Position numbers and translations under genes: made by a program
Part shown: piece after piece, positions 28,349 to 36,434 of the stretch
How positions within the stretch are numbered: position 1 is the first letter of the stretch
Layout of the letters: each line of letters opens with the position of its first letter
DNA from: Duganella sp. BuS-21
GTDB lineage: Bacteria; Pseudomonadota; Gammaproteobacteria; Burkholderiales; Burkholderiaceae_D
DNA length: 64,000 nt
Direction of reading: 5' to 3'
Assembly: GCA_041874725.1 (NCBI GenBank)
Contig: CP097466.1
Coordinates: forward strand, 4,836,001 to 4,900,000
Notes under the pieces: model-generated
The model's input: the letters and a program-made list of their open reading frames with translations, nothing else
The model's database searches: none
What the model was told of the DNA's origin: nothing

Positions 28349-28444
28349 GGAAGGCATACTCATCCGGTGATGGGGCCGGGCTTCAAACCCGGTGGGGGGC
28401 GTCAGACGCTCCCTCGTAAGTTCGACTCCTACTGCCTTCCGCCA
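28349..28444 (+). tRNA. selC: tRNA-Sec (anticodon TCA)
   Basis: A 96-nt tRNA with encoded CCA. The eight-base-pair acceptor stem (GGAAGGCA with TGCCTTCC) precedes discriminator G. The D-arm lies around CATCCGGTGATG. The anticodon stem GGGCT/AACCC-type frames TCA (28383-28385). A long variable arm (GGGGGGCGTCAGACGCTCCC) and T-arm GTTCGACTC follow. The length, extra-long arm and UCA anticodon are diagnostic of tRNA-Sec. It closes the fdoGHI-fdhE-selAB run. Confidence 0.96.
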
Positions 28445-29142
28445 TTCACCATTGCCGCAACCAGATCGACCGCTGCGTCGAAATCGGATGGGGTTTCCGC
28501 CAGCAGGGACCAGAGCCGATTGTGTGCGGCGCCCTGGACGATGTGCAGCTGGCGCGCTTGGGCGCTGGTCGCGGCGGCCACCAGCCGTTCGGAGAGCTCC
28601 AGCGGGATGGTGGCGTCGTGCTCGGCGTGGATGACCAGCAGCCGGCCCTCGAAGCGCGACAAGATCTCCCATGCATCGCTATCGGCCCAGCTACGATCTC
28701 GGCGGATGATGGCCGAAAACTCAGGGCCGAACGGCACCTCGTACGCCGACGGCGTGTACACGCCCGGCACGATCAGCACCAACGCATCGACCCGATGCTG
28801 CCGGCTCAGGCGAATCGCGTTGTAAGCACCCATGCTGGAGCCGACGATGACCAGCGGCTCCGGCAACGGGCGCGCCGCCAGCACCGCCTGCGCCTGGCGG
28901 GTGCGGCTGGCCACCGATGATTGCGCGAACGTGCCGCCCGTCTCGCCATGGCCGATAGCGTCGAAGCACACGCTGCCCAGTCCACGCTCCTGCAACGCCG
29001 ACCGCAACATGTGGTGGCCGCGCCGCGTGCTGCCGCCGGCACCGTGCAAATACAGGATGCGATTGCTGTCGCGGCCCACATAGTGGTCCGCCTTCAACAC
29101 CTGGCCGTCATACGGCGCGTCGAAATCAATAATGGTAGTCAT
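28429..29142 (-). CDS. alpha/beta hydrolase overlapping the 3' end of tRNA-Sec
   Basis: A 237-residue cytoplasmic alpha/beta hydrolase. The oxyanion-hole loop is LYLHGAGGS, the nucleophile Ser lies in GSSMGAYNA, the acid in HAEHDATIP and the histidine in GAAHNRLW. Its substrate is unknown; small acyl esters or peptides are possible. The stop codon (28429-28431) and last codons lie antisense inside the tRNA-Sec T-arm and acceptor stem, a 16-bp convergent overlap. The C-terminal NGGRQ is therefore fixed by the tRNA sequence. Confidence 0.85.
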   Translation of the reverse strand: MTTIIDFDAPYDGQVLKADHYVGRDSNRILYLHGAGGSTRRGHHMLRSALQERGLGSVCFDAIGHGETGGTFAQSSVASRTRQAQAVLAARPLPEPLVIVGSSMGAYNAIRLSRQHRVDALVLIVPGVYTPSAYEVPFGPEFSAIIRRDRSWADSDAWEILSRFEGRLLVIHAEHDATIPLELSERLVAAATSAQARQLHIVQGAAHNRLWSLLAETPSDFDAAVDLVAAMVNGGRQ

Positions 29143-29299
29143 GCCACATTGTAAATCTAGGTGAGGCCCTCTAGGACCAGCGCAACATGAATATCATTTC
29201 AGTGATAAAATTCTCTATGGAAACTTATATTGCATTTTTACAATAAAACTCCGAGACACAACTAATACCCGCAACACTCGCTGATCCAACGGAGGCACT

Positions 29300-30958
29300 A
29301 TGAAACTATCTGACATGAAGGTCGGCAATCGCCTGGCCATCGGCTTTGGCGCAACCCTGCTACTGCTGCTGGCGGTAGCCATCGCCAGCTGGCTGAGCAT
29401 CCGCCAGACCGCCGCCGATACCGACACCCTGCTCGCCCACCAGCTCAAGACGGAACGCCTGGTCAGCGGCTGGAAGGCCATCGTCGAGAGCAATGTCCAA
29501 CGTGCGCTGGCCGCCGCCACCACCGCCGATGCAGCGTCCCAGAAAATGTTCGAAGACGGCATCGCCGCCAATTCCCGGCTGGCCGAGGCCAACCAGCGCC
29601 AGATCGTCGAGTTGCTGGACGACACCCACGCCAAAACCATCTTCGACGCCGCGCTGGCCCAGCGCAAGGTCTACCAGGAGGCCCGCAAGCGCGTGTTCGC
29701 CGCCAAGGCCGCCGGTGACATGGAACGGGCACAGCAGATCATCGAACGCGAATTCATGCCGGCCGGTGTGCTGTACGTGAACCACATGGCCTCGCTGGTC
29801 GCACGCCAGCAAGCGGTGATCGATGAAATCGGCACGGGCATCCACGCCCGCAGCAGCGGTTCCGCCCTGACCATCGTGATTCTCAGCAGCGCCTCGATCG
29901 CGCTGGCGCTGGTGCTGGGCTGGCTGATCAGCCGTTCGCTGCTCAAGCAGCTCGGTGGCGAGCCGGGCTACGCCGCCGGCATCACCGACCGCATCGCCGG
30001 CGGCGACCTGACCGTGCAGGTGCAACTGGCCCACGGTGACCGTTCGAGCCTGCTGTACAGCATTGCCGCCATGCGCGACCGCCTGGCCGCCATCGTCAGC
30101 GAAGTGCGCAGCAGCACCGAGGCGGTGGCCACCGGTTCCGACCAGATCGCCAGCGGCAACCAGGATCTGTCCTCGCGCACCGAGCAGCAGGCCGGCTCGC
30201 TGGAAGAGACCGCGTCATCGATGGAGGAATTGACGGCCACGGTCAAGCAGAACACCGAGTTTTCGCGCCAGGCCAACCGGCTGGCGGCCAGCGCGTCCAG
30301 CGTGGCCGTGCGCGGTGGCGAGGTGGTCGGCGGCGTGGTCACCACCATGGAGGCGATCAGCGCTTCGTCGCGCCAGATCGTCGACATCATCGGCGTGATC
30401 GACGGCATCGCGTTCCAGACCAATATCCTGGCGCTCAATGCAGCAGTGGAGGCGGCGCGCGCCGGTGAGCAGGGTCGCGGCTTTGCGGTCGTGGCGCAGG
30501 AAGTGCGCACGCTGGCGCAGCGCTCGGCCAGCGCCGCCAAGGACATCAAGCACCTGATCAACGAGTCGGTGGAGAAGATCGCCACCGGCGGCGTGCTGGT
30601 GGACGAAGCCGGCAAGACCATGGATGAAGTGGTGCGCAGCATCCGCAACGTCAGCAAGATCGTCGAGCAGATCACGGCCGCCAGCGGCGAGCAGGAAGCC
30701 GGCATTGAGCAGATCAACCGCGCCATCATCGAGATGGATGGCGTGACGCAGCAGAATGCGGCGTTGGTCGAGCAGGCTTCGGCAGCGGCCGAGGCGATGC
30801 AGGGCCAGGCGTCGCATCTGGCGGAACTGGTCAGCGTCTTCAAGGTGGATTGCACGCGCGCCGCCAGCGTGACGCCGATCGGCAAGCCACGCGCGCACTT
30901 TGCACCGGCGGGCCGCACGCTGGCCATCTCCCAGCAACGCACCGGCACGTCGCGTTGA
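29300..30958 (+). CDS. methyl-accepting chemotaxis protein
   Basis: A 552-residue inner-membrane chemoreceptor. It has one N-terminal helix (LAIGFGATLLLLLAVAIASWL), a four-helix-bundle periplasmic sensor (about 35-190) and a second helix (ALTIVILSSASIALALVLGWL). A HAMP domain and the cytoplasmic signalling coiled coil follow, with the hairpin tip FQTNILALNAAVEAARAGEQGRGFAVVA that binds CheA and CheW. A ribosome site GGAGG lies close to the ATG. The ligand cannot be predicted. It is monocistronic by position. Confidence 0.95.
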   Translation: MKLSDMKVGNRLAIGFGATLLLLLAVAIASWLSIRQTAADTDTLLAHQLKTERLVSGWKAIVESNVQRALAAATTADAASQKMFEDGIAANSRLAEANQRQIVELLDDTHAKTIFDAALAQRKVYQEARKRVFAAKAAGDMERAQQIIEREFMPAGVLYVNHMASLVARQQAVIDEIGTGIHARSSGSALTIVILSSASIALALVLGWLISRSLLKQLGGEPGYAAGITDRIAGGDLTVQVQLAHGDRSSLLYSIAAMRDRLAAIVSEVRSSTEAVATGSDQIASGNQDLSSRTEQQAGSLEETASSMEELTATVKQNTEFSRQANRLAASASSVAVRGGEVVGGVVTTMEAISASSRQIVDIIGVIDGIAFQTNILALNAAVEAARAGEQGRGFAVVAQEVRTLAQRSASAAKDIKHLINESVEKIATGGVLVDEAGKTMDEVVRSIRNVSKIVEQITAASGEQEAGIEQINRAIIEMDGVTQQNAALVEQASAAAEAMQGQASHLAELVSVFKVDCTRAASVTPIGKPRAHFAPAGRTLAISQQRTGTSR

Positions 30959-31034
30959 AACACCGATGATTCCCGGATGATTGTCGAGGCCGCTGAAGGT
31001 ACAATGGCGGCATCACTCATCTGGGGACATATAA

Positions 31035-32441
31035 ATGCACAAGATCGCTCTGCAAGCCGCCGCCATCGGCATTGCGTTCGCCTCCTTCGCCGCCCACGCG
31101 GCCCCGGCACAGACTGCCGACCAACTGTACCAAGCCAATTGCGCCGCCTGCCATGGCGTCAAGATGGAAGGCGCGGTCGGCCCGACGCTGGGCCAGCACG
31201 CCTGGATCCACGGCGCGCCGACCAAAGCCAATCTCATCAAAGTCATCAGCAAAGGTGTCCCTGAGAAGAATATGCCGGCATGGTCGCCCGCCTTGAGCGC
31301 GCAGCAGATTTCGATGCTCGCCACTTACATCGCGGCCAACGCCGACAAGAAGCTGGCCGCCGCGCCGGCTGCGGCAACCGTGGCTGCCGCCAAGCCGGCG
31401 GCGACCGATCTGCTGAGCGGCTTCAAGCTGCCGAAGGGCTTCCGCATCAGCGTCTACGCCGAAGGTGCGGCCTCGGCACGCAGCATGGTGGTGTCCGATA
31501 GCGGCATCGTCTACGTCGGTTCGCGCAAGGCCGGCAAAATTTACGCGCTGGTGCCACGCGCCGACAAGCAGGCCGCCGACGTGGTCACCATCGCCGAAGG
31601 CCTGGACAGCCCGATCGGCGTCACGCTGCTGAACGGCGCCCTGTATGTCGGCGAAATCAGCCGCGTGATCCGCTTCGACAACATCGACAAGCGCTACGCG
31701 CAAAAGCCGTCGTATGACGTGGTGAAGGTCAGCCTGCCGACCGACAAGTGGCACGGCGAGAAGGTCATCAAGGCCAGCCCGGACGGCAAGCTCTACATCC
31801 CGGTCGGCGCGCCATGCAATATCTGCGACACCGACGACACCAAGAGCGCCAAGATCTACCGCATGAACGCGGACGGCAGCCAGCTGGAGGAAGTGGCGCG
31901 CGGCGTGCGCAACACGGTGGGCTTCGCCTTCCATCCGACCAGCAAGCAGCTGTGGTTCACCGATAACGGCCGCGACGAGCTGGGCGACAACATGCCATCG
32001 TGCGAGTTGAACGTGCTGACCAAGGTCGGCCAGCACTTCGGCTTCCCTTACTGTCACGGCGGCGTGGTGCCGGATCCGGAATTCGGCAAGGGCCGCAGCT
32101 GCGAGGAGTTCGTGGAGCCGGTCGCCAAGCTGGGCCCGCATGTGGCGCCGCTGGGCTTGAGCTTCTACACCGGCAAGCAGTTCCCTGAAGCGTACCGCAA
32201 CAATCTCTTCGTGGCCGAGCATGGTTCGTGGAACCGCAGCACCAAGATCGGCTACACGGTGCGCTTCGTGTCTGTGCTGAACAACAAGCTGGTGAGCGAT
32301 ACCGCCTTCATCGACGGCTTCCTGCGCGGCGAAGAAGTGGTGGGCCGTCCGGTGGACGTCATCACTTTGGCCGACGGCTCGCTGCTGGTCTCCGACGACT
32401 ACGCCGGCCGCATCTTCCGCGTGACTTACGACGGCAAGTAA
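31035..32441 (+). CDS. cytochrome c domain fused to a sorbosone/glucose dehydrogenase-type beta-propeller
   Basis: A 468-residue periplasmic protein. It has a signal peptide (1-22), a monoheme cytochrome c domain with CAACH (Cys36, Cys39, His40) and a methionine ligand probably in KNMPAWSP, then an Ala/Pro linker (about 110-125). A six-bladed propeller of the L-sorbosone dehydrogenase / soluble glucose dehydrogenase family follows (LPKGFRISVYAEG ... WFTDNGRDELGDNMPSCELN ... GQHFGFPYCHGG ... VAEHGSWNR). Such proteins are thought to oxidise sugars or alcohols with PQQ and pass electrons to the heme. Its 3' end overlaps the convergent DUF29 gene by 16 bp. Confidence 0.88.
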   Translation: MHKIALQAAAIGIAFASFAAHAAPAQTADQLYQANCAACHGVKMEGAVGPTLGQHAWIHGAPTKANLIKVISKGVPEKNMPAWSPALSAQQISMLATYIAANADKKLAAAPAAATVAAAKPAATDLLSGFKLPKGFRISVYAEGAASARSMVVSDSGIVYVGSRKAGKIYALVPRADKQAADVVTIAEGLDSPIGVTLLNGALYVGEISRVIRFDNIDKRYAQKPSYDVVKVSLPTDKWHGEKVIKASPDGKLYIPVGAPCNICDTDDTKSAKIYRMNADGSQLEEVARGVRNTVGFAFHPTSKQLWFTDNGRDELGDNMPSCELNVLTKVGQHFGFPYCHGGVVPDPEFGKGRSCEEFVEPVAKLGPHVAPLGLSFYTGKQFPEAYRNNLFVAEHGSWNRSTKIGYTVRFVSVLNNKLVSDTAFIDGFLRGEEVVGRPVDVITLADGSLLVSDDYAGRIFRVTYDGK

Positions 32442-32857
32442 TCCAGCGCCAGCACTTGCTCAAGACTCCAGATGCAGGTCTTGGGCAGGTCTGTCATACC
32501 CGCCTGCAAAATGACGGCGCTGAGCGCGTCGGCCCATACCTCTTCATTCCATTCAGGATCATCGAGCAAGTGCTGCAGGCTGGGCATCTTCCGCAGCAGT
32601 TTTGCTATCCGCTCGCGTTGTTCACGGATAGTGTGTTGCCAGCTTGAGCCGCGCCGCTCGGGCTGATACTTCCACTTCAACAAATGCGCAATGAGGATCG
32701 CCATCCGATGCGCCAACTGATGGCGATGGCTGATGTTCATGTCCCCGATTTCTTCGGCGATATGCTCGATATCGAGCAAAGCCCACTGCCCTGTACGCAA
32801 TAGCGCGACCTGCTCCTCCGCCCAAGCGGCGATGTCTGTGTCGTAAGCAGTGCTCAT
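32426..32857 (-). CDS. DUF29 family protein, copy B
   Basis: A 143-residue alpha-helical protein. Family hallmarks are DTDIAAWAEEQVALLRTGQW, LDIEHIAEEIGDM, AHLLKWKYQPERRGSSW and a C-terminal YLPS. DUF29 is widespread in cyanobacteria and proteobacteria, often in tandem, with no established function. It lies 2 bp after copy A in the same orientation and was probably made by duplication. Confidence 0.88.
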   Translation of the reverse strand: MSTAYDTDIAAWAEEQVALLRTGQWALLDIEHIAEEIGDMNISHRHQLAHRMAILIAHLLKWKYQPERRGSSWQHTIREQRERIAKLLRKMPSLQHLLDDPEWNEEVWADALSAVILQAGMTDLPKTCIWSLEQVLALDYLPS

Positions 32858-32859
32858 AG

Positions 32860-33303
32860 TCAGTCTCCTCTATCACACGAATAAAAATCCTGATCCAGCG
32901 CCTGGCTCAGCGTCCACGGGCTGGTGTCGGGCAAGTCGAAAAAATTTTGTTCGCCGATGACTTTGAGCAGCGCATCGATCCAGGCATCCTGGAGACATTC
33001 AGGATCGGCAAGCAGGGCTTGCAGGCTGGGATGCTTTTGCAGGTCGAGTTCTATCGCGGAGCGCTGCTCCCTGATTGTCTTGCGCCAGCTACGGCCCCGG
33101 CGTGCCGGTTGATGAGACCATTTCAGCAAATGGGAAATCAGAACGCACAGGCGGCTTTGTAATTCCCGTTTTTCGCTCTTGCCCACATCCTCGATCTCCT
33201 CAACGATGTTGTCCATATCGAGCTGTGACCACTGGCGCGCGCGGATCAACCCGGCTTGCTGCCTGGCCCACGCAACAACGTCGTCATCATAAAGATTGTC
33301 CAT
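32860..33303 (-). CDS. DUF29 family protein, copy A
   Basis: A 147-residue paralogue of the downstream copy: DDDVVAWARQQAGLIRARQW, LDMDNIVEEIEDVG, SHLLKWSHQPARRGRSW and a C-terminal LDQDFYS. The two copies share the same layout but differ widely between motifs, so the duplication is old. Function unknown. Its ATG is preceded by GAGGG. Confidence 0.88.
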   Translation of the reverse strand: MDNLYDDDVVAWARQQAGLIRARQWSQLDMDNIVEEIEDVGKSEKRELQSRLCVLISHLLKWSHQPARRGRSWRKTIREQRSAIELDLQKHPSLQALLADPECLQDAWIDALLKVIGEQNFFDLPDTSPWTLSQALDQDFYSCDRGD

Positions 33304-33361
33304 GACGCCCTCCTCAATGGTTGGACCGAAGCGCTGCAGGAAAGTTCAATGGACAGGAATG

Positions 33362-33397
33362 AAAAAAGCCGCCAACGCTTGCGCGCTGGCGGCTTTT
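33362..33397 (-). terminator. intrinsic terminator of pnp
   Basis: Stem GCCGCCA/TGGCGGC (33368-33374 and 33387-33393) with inner pairs, followed on the minus strand by six T. On the plus strand four T follow, so it may work both ways. It lies 18 bp behind the pnp stop codon. Confidence 0.88.
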
Positions 33398-33414
33398 CAG
33401 AGACTACTGGGCGA

Positions 33415-35538
33415 TTACTGTGCGTTGGCAGCAGCGGCTTCTTCCGCTGCGGCTTTCATCGACAGTTTCAGGCGGCCGCGGTCGTCGGTTTCCAGAACCT
33501 TGACGCGCACTGCCTGGCCTTCTTTCAAGTAGTCGGCAACCGCGTTCACACGCTCGTTGGCGATCTGCGAGATGTGCAGCAGGCCGTCTTTGCCTGGCAT
33601 GACCTGAACGATCGCGCCGAAGTCCAGCAGCTTCAACACCACGCCGTCGTAGGTCTTGCCGACTTCAACCGATGCGGTCAGCTCTTCGATGCGGCGCTTG
33701 GCTTCCTGGCCGGCAGCAGCGTCAACCGAAGCGATGGTGACCACGCCTTCGTCGCTGATGTCGATCTGGGTGCCGGTCTCTTCGGTCAGCGCGCGAATCA
33801 CGGCGCCGCCTTTGCCGATCACGTCACGGATTTTTTCCGGATTGATCTTGATGGTGATCAGGCGTGGCGCGAAGTCCGACAGTTCGGTCTTCACGGTCGG
33901 CACGGCCTTTTGCATTTCGCCCAGGATGTGCTCGCGGCCTTCTTTGGCTTGCGCCAGCGCTACTTGCATGATTTCCTTGGTGATGCCCTGGATCTTGATG
34001 TCCATCTGCAGTGCGGTGATACCGTTGCGGGTACCAGCGACCTTGAAGTCCATGTCGCCCAGGTGATCTTCGTCACCCAGGATGTCGGACAGCACGGCGA
34101 AACGGCCGCCTTCCTTGATCAGGCCCATGGCGATACCGGCCACGTGCTCTTTCATCGGCACGCCGGCATCCATCAGCGCCAGGCAGCCGCCGCAGACCGA
34201 AGCCATCGACGACGAACCGTTCGATTCGGTGATTTCCGACACCAGACGCACAGCGTAGCTGAACTCTTCCTGCGATGGCAGGGCGGCGATCAGCGCGCGC
34301 TTGGCCAGGCGGCCGTGACCGATTTCGCGGCGCTTAGGCGTACCGACGCGGCCGGTTTCGCCGGTGGCGAACGGTGGCATATTGTAGTGCAGCATGAACG
34401 GGTCGGTGAACTCGCCCATCAGCGCGTCGATCTTCTGTGCATCGCGTGCGGTGCCCAGGGTCGCGACGACCAGTGCCTGGGTTTCGCCACGGGTGAACAG
34501 TGCCGAACCGTGGGTACGCGGCAGGACCGAGGTGCGGATCGAGATCGGACGCACGGTGCGGGTGTCGCGGCCGTCGATGCGTGGCTCGCCTTCGAGGATC
34601 TGCGAACGCACGACCTTCGATTCCATCTCGAACAGGATGTTACCGACGTCAACGCTGTCCGGTGCGGCAGCGCCGGCGGCGGCGGCTTCAGCGGCCAGGT
34701 CGGCCACCACTTGCGACGACATAGCGCGCAGCTTGTCGGTACGGGCTTGCTTGTCGCGGGTCTGGTAGGCGTCACGGATCTTCGCTTCAGCGAAGTTGGC
34801 CACGCGTGCGATCAGCGCTTCGTCTTTGGCAGGCGCGGTCCATACTTGCTCAGGCTTGCCGCCGTCGCGCACCAGCTCGTGGATCGCGTCGATCACGGCT
34901 TTCATTTCGGTGTGGCCGAAGACCACGGCGCCCAGCATGATTTCTTCCGACAGCTGCTGCGCTTCCGATTCCACCATCAGCACGGCGGTTTCGGTACCGG
35001 CAACCACCAGATCCATCTGCGAGGTTTTCAGTTGTTCGACGGTCGGGTTCAGGATGTACTGACCATTGGCGTAACCCACACGGGCGGCGCCGATCGGACC
35101 GTTGAACGGCACGCCCGACACGCACAGCGCGGCCGAAGTACCGATCATCGCGGCGATGTCAGGATCGATTTCTGGGTTGACCGACAGCACGTGGATCACC
35201 ACTTGCACTTCGTTCATGTAGCCCTCTGGGAACAGCGGGCGGATTGGACGGTCGATCAGGCGGGAAGTCAGCGTTTCTTTTTCCGAAGGACGACCTTCAC
35301 GTTTGAAGAAACCGCCCGGGATTTTACCGGCTGCATAGGTTTTCTCCAGATAGTCGACGGTCAGCGGGAAGAAGTCCTGGCCTGGCTTCGCGTCTTTACG
35401 CGCTACCACGGTGGCCAGGATGACGGTGTCTTCAATCGACACCAACACCGCGCCGGAGGCCTGGCGCGCGATTTCGCCGGTTTCCAGCGTGACGGTGTGT
35501 TGACCGTACTGGAAGGTTTTCGTAACTTTATTAAACAT
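33415..35538 (-). CDS. pnp: polyribonucleotide nucleotidyltransferase
   Basis: The 3'-5' phosphorolytic exoribonuclease of the RNA degradosome. The 707 residues contain two RNase PH domains (the second with [14 protein letters not shown] and [18 protein letters not shown]), a KH domain ([16 protein letters not shown]) and a C-terminal S1 domain ([20 protein letters not shown]). Full family length, no anomalies. It lies downstream of rpsO as in most proteobacteria. AAAGGG precedes the ATG. Confidence 0.98.
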   Translation of the reverse strand: MFNKVTKTFQYGQHTVTLETGEIARQASGAVLVSIEDTVILATVVARKDAKPGQDFFPLTVDYLEKTYAAGKIPGGFFKREGRPSEKETLTSRLIDRPIRPLFPEGYMNEVQVVIHVLSVNPEIDPDIAAMIGTSAALCVSGVPFNGPIGAARVGYANGQYILNPTVEQLKTSQMDLVVAGTETAVLMVESEAQQLSEEIMLGAVVFGHTEMKAVIDAIHELVRDGGKPEQVWTAPAKDEALIARVANFAEAKIRDAYQTRDKQARTDKLRAMSSQVVADLAAEAAAAGAAAPDSVDVGNILFEMESKVVRSQILEGEPRIDGRDTRTVRPISIRTSVLPRTHGSALFTRGETQALVVATLGTARDAQKIDALMGEFTDPFMLHYNMPPFATGETGRVGTPKRREIGHGRLAKRALIAALPSQEEFSYAVRLVSEITESNGSSSMASVCGGCLALMDAGVPMKEHVAGIAMGLIKEGGRFAVLSDILGDEDHLGDMDFKVAGTRNGITALQMDIKIQGITKEIMQVALAQAKEGREHILGEMQKAVPTVKTELSDFAPRLITIKINPEKIRDVIGKGGAVIRALTEETGTQIDISDEGVVTIASVDAAAGQEAKRRIEELTASVEVGKTYDGVVLKLLDFGAIVQVMPGKDGLLHISQIANERVNAVADYLKEGQAVRVKVLETDDRGRLKLSMKAAAEEAAAANAQ

Positions 35539-35680
35539 GGGTAATCCCTTTCTATTTGCCGACAGATTTTCAGGGGCTGTCGTTCACCTCACCACAGATG
35601 GCCCAAAAGCCACCTTTACTGCAATCACGCTTGCTACACACTACATTCCAGTTAGCAATTTTTTAACGCCTAGAAAGACA

Positions 35681-35714
35681 AAATGCCCGCGACAGCAAGC
35701 TGGCGCAGGCATTT
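35681..35714 (-). terminator. stem-loop behind rpsO (terminator or RNase III-type processing site)
   Basis: On the minus strand AAATGCC...GGCATTT brackets an inner CAGC/GCTG stem with two internal mismatches, followed by a T-rich TGTCTTT. In E. coli the rpsO-pnp gap likewise holds a terminator and processing hairpins. The 199-bp gap (35539-35737) has no gene; I see no strong separate pnp promoter. Confidence 0.65.
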
Positions 35715-35737
35715 GTTTAAGCCGGACGGCGCAAAAA

Positions 35738-36007
35738 TTACTTACGCAGGCCCAGTTTAGCGATCAGATCGCGATAACGGGTTGCATCTTTGCCCTTCAG
35801 GTAGGACAGCAGGGATTTACGACGGTTAACCATCATGATCAGACCGCGACGCGAGTGGTGGTCTTTGCTGTGTGCTTTGAAGTGGCCGTTCAGTTCGTTG
35901 ATACGGGCGGTCAGCAGTGCAACTTGCACTTCTGGCGAACCGGTGTCTTTGTCGCCACGGGCGTTGTCAGCGATAATCGCTGCTTTGTTGATGTTTTCTA
36001 CGGTCAT
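35738..36007 (-). CDS. rpsO: 30S ribosomal protein S15
   Basis: An 89-residue 16S rRNA-binding protein: [44 protein letters not shown] and a C-terminal LGLRK. Usual length. The ATG at 36007 gives the standard N-terminus [10 protein letters not shown]; an ATG six codons upstream is not conserved. A possible -10 (TATACT, 36097-36102) lies about 90 bp upstream without a good -35. Confidence 0.98.
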   Translation of the reverse strand: MTVENINKAAIIADNARGDKDTGSPEVQVALLTARINELNGHFKAHSKDHHSRRGLIMMVNRRKSLLSYLKGKDATRYRDLIAKLGLRK

Positions 36008-36147
36008 GATATTTACCTTTAACATGCGGTGCGCGGAGTCGTAACCCTGCCCACCGTGATTTACAATAAAACCCGGTCAGAAAGACCAGACCCGGAAGTA
36101 TAGCGGAAAAAGCTGACGGTGTATGCAATTTTTCGGGAAGGCAGCAT

Positions 36148-36342
36148 GAAAGCATCCTGCGCACCTTCGGCCGGCCGACACAGGTCGTGCATTATGCCAG
36201 CGTGGACGGCGACGTGTGGCTGTACCGCTACAAGGAGCAGGACGTGTGGACATCCATGATGACGGTGGAGTTCAACCGTCAGGGCGTGGTGCCAGCCATG
36301 GTCAACGGCCCGGATGAGGAAGGCGAGAACCGGCGGCGCTAA
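36148..36342 (+). pseudogene. remnant of a SmpA/OmlA-type outer-membrane lipoprotein gene
   Basis: About 64 codons of open frame (ESILRTFGRPTQVVHYASVD, DVWLYRYKEQDVWTSMMTVE, FNRQGVVPAMVNGPDEEG) ending in TAA at 36342. This resembles the C-terminal half of the BamE/SmpA/OmlA-like domain (FGxP ... W-x-YRY ... DxQGxV). There is no start codon, signal peptide or lipobox upstream; the frame merges into the rpsO promoter region. It is best read as a 5'-truncated gene. The family call is from the motif pattern only. The rest of the 36008-36434 gap holds only promoter-like sequence. Confidence 0.6.
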
Positions 36343-36376
36343 ATGTAGCCAAAATACAAAAGCAACCCCATTTATT

Positions 36377-36406
36377 TTGTAGCCTGACTACTTTAAGGCT
36401 GATAAT
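36377..36406 (+). promoter_or_regulatory. candidate promoter of the MFS transporter gene
   Basis: TTGTAG (36377-36382), 18-bp spacer, GATAAT (36401-36406), 29 bp before the ATG, in an AT-rich stretch. Moderate match. Confidence 0.4.
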
Positions 36407-36434
36407 ATATCAACAAAATAGATGGAGACCACAC

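Noticed and set aside
33256..35544. A 762-codon open frame on the plus strand opposite pnp
   Set aside because: pnp has all its domains and a terminator on the other strand; the antisense frame is His-, Arg- and Val-rich low-quality sequence typical of high-GC shadows.
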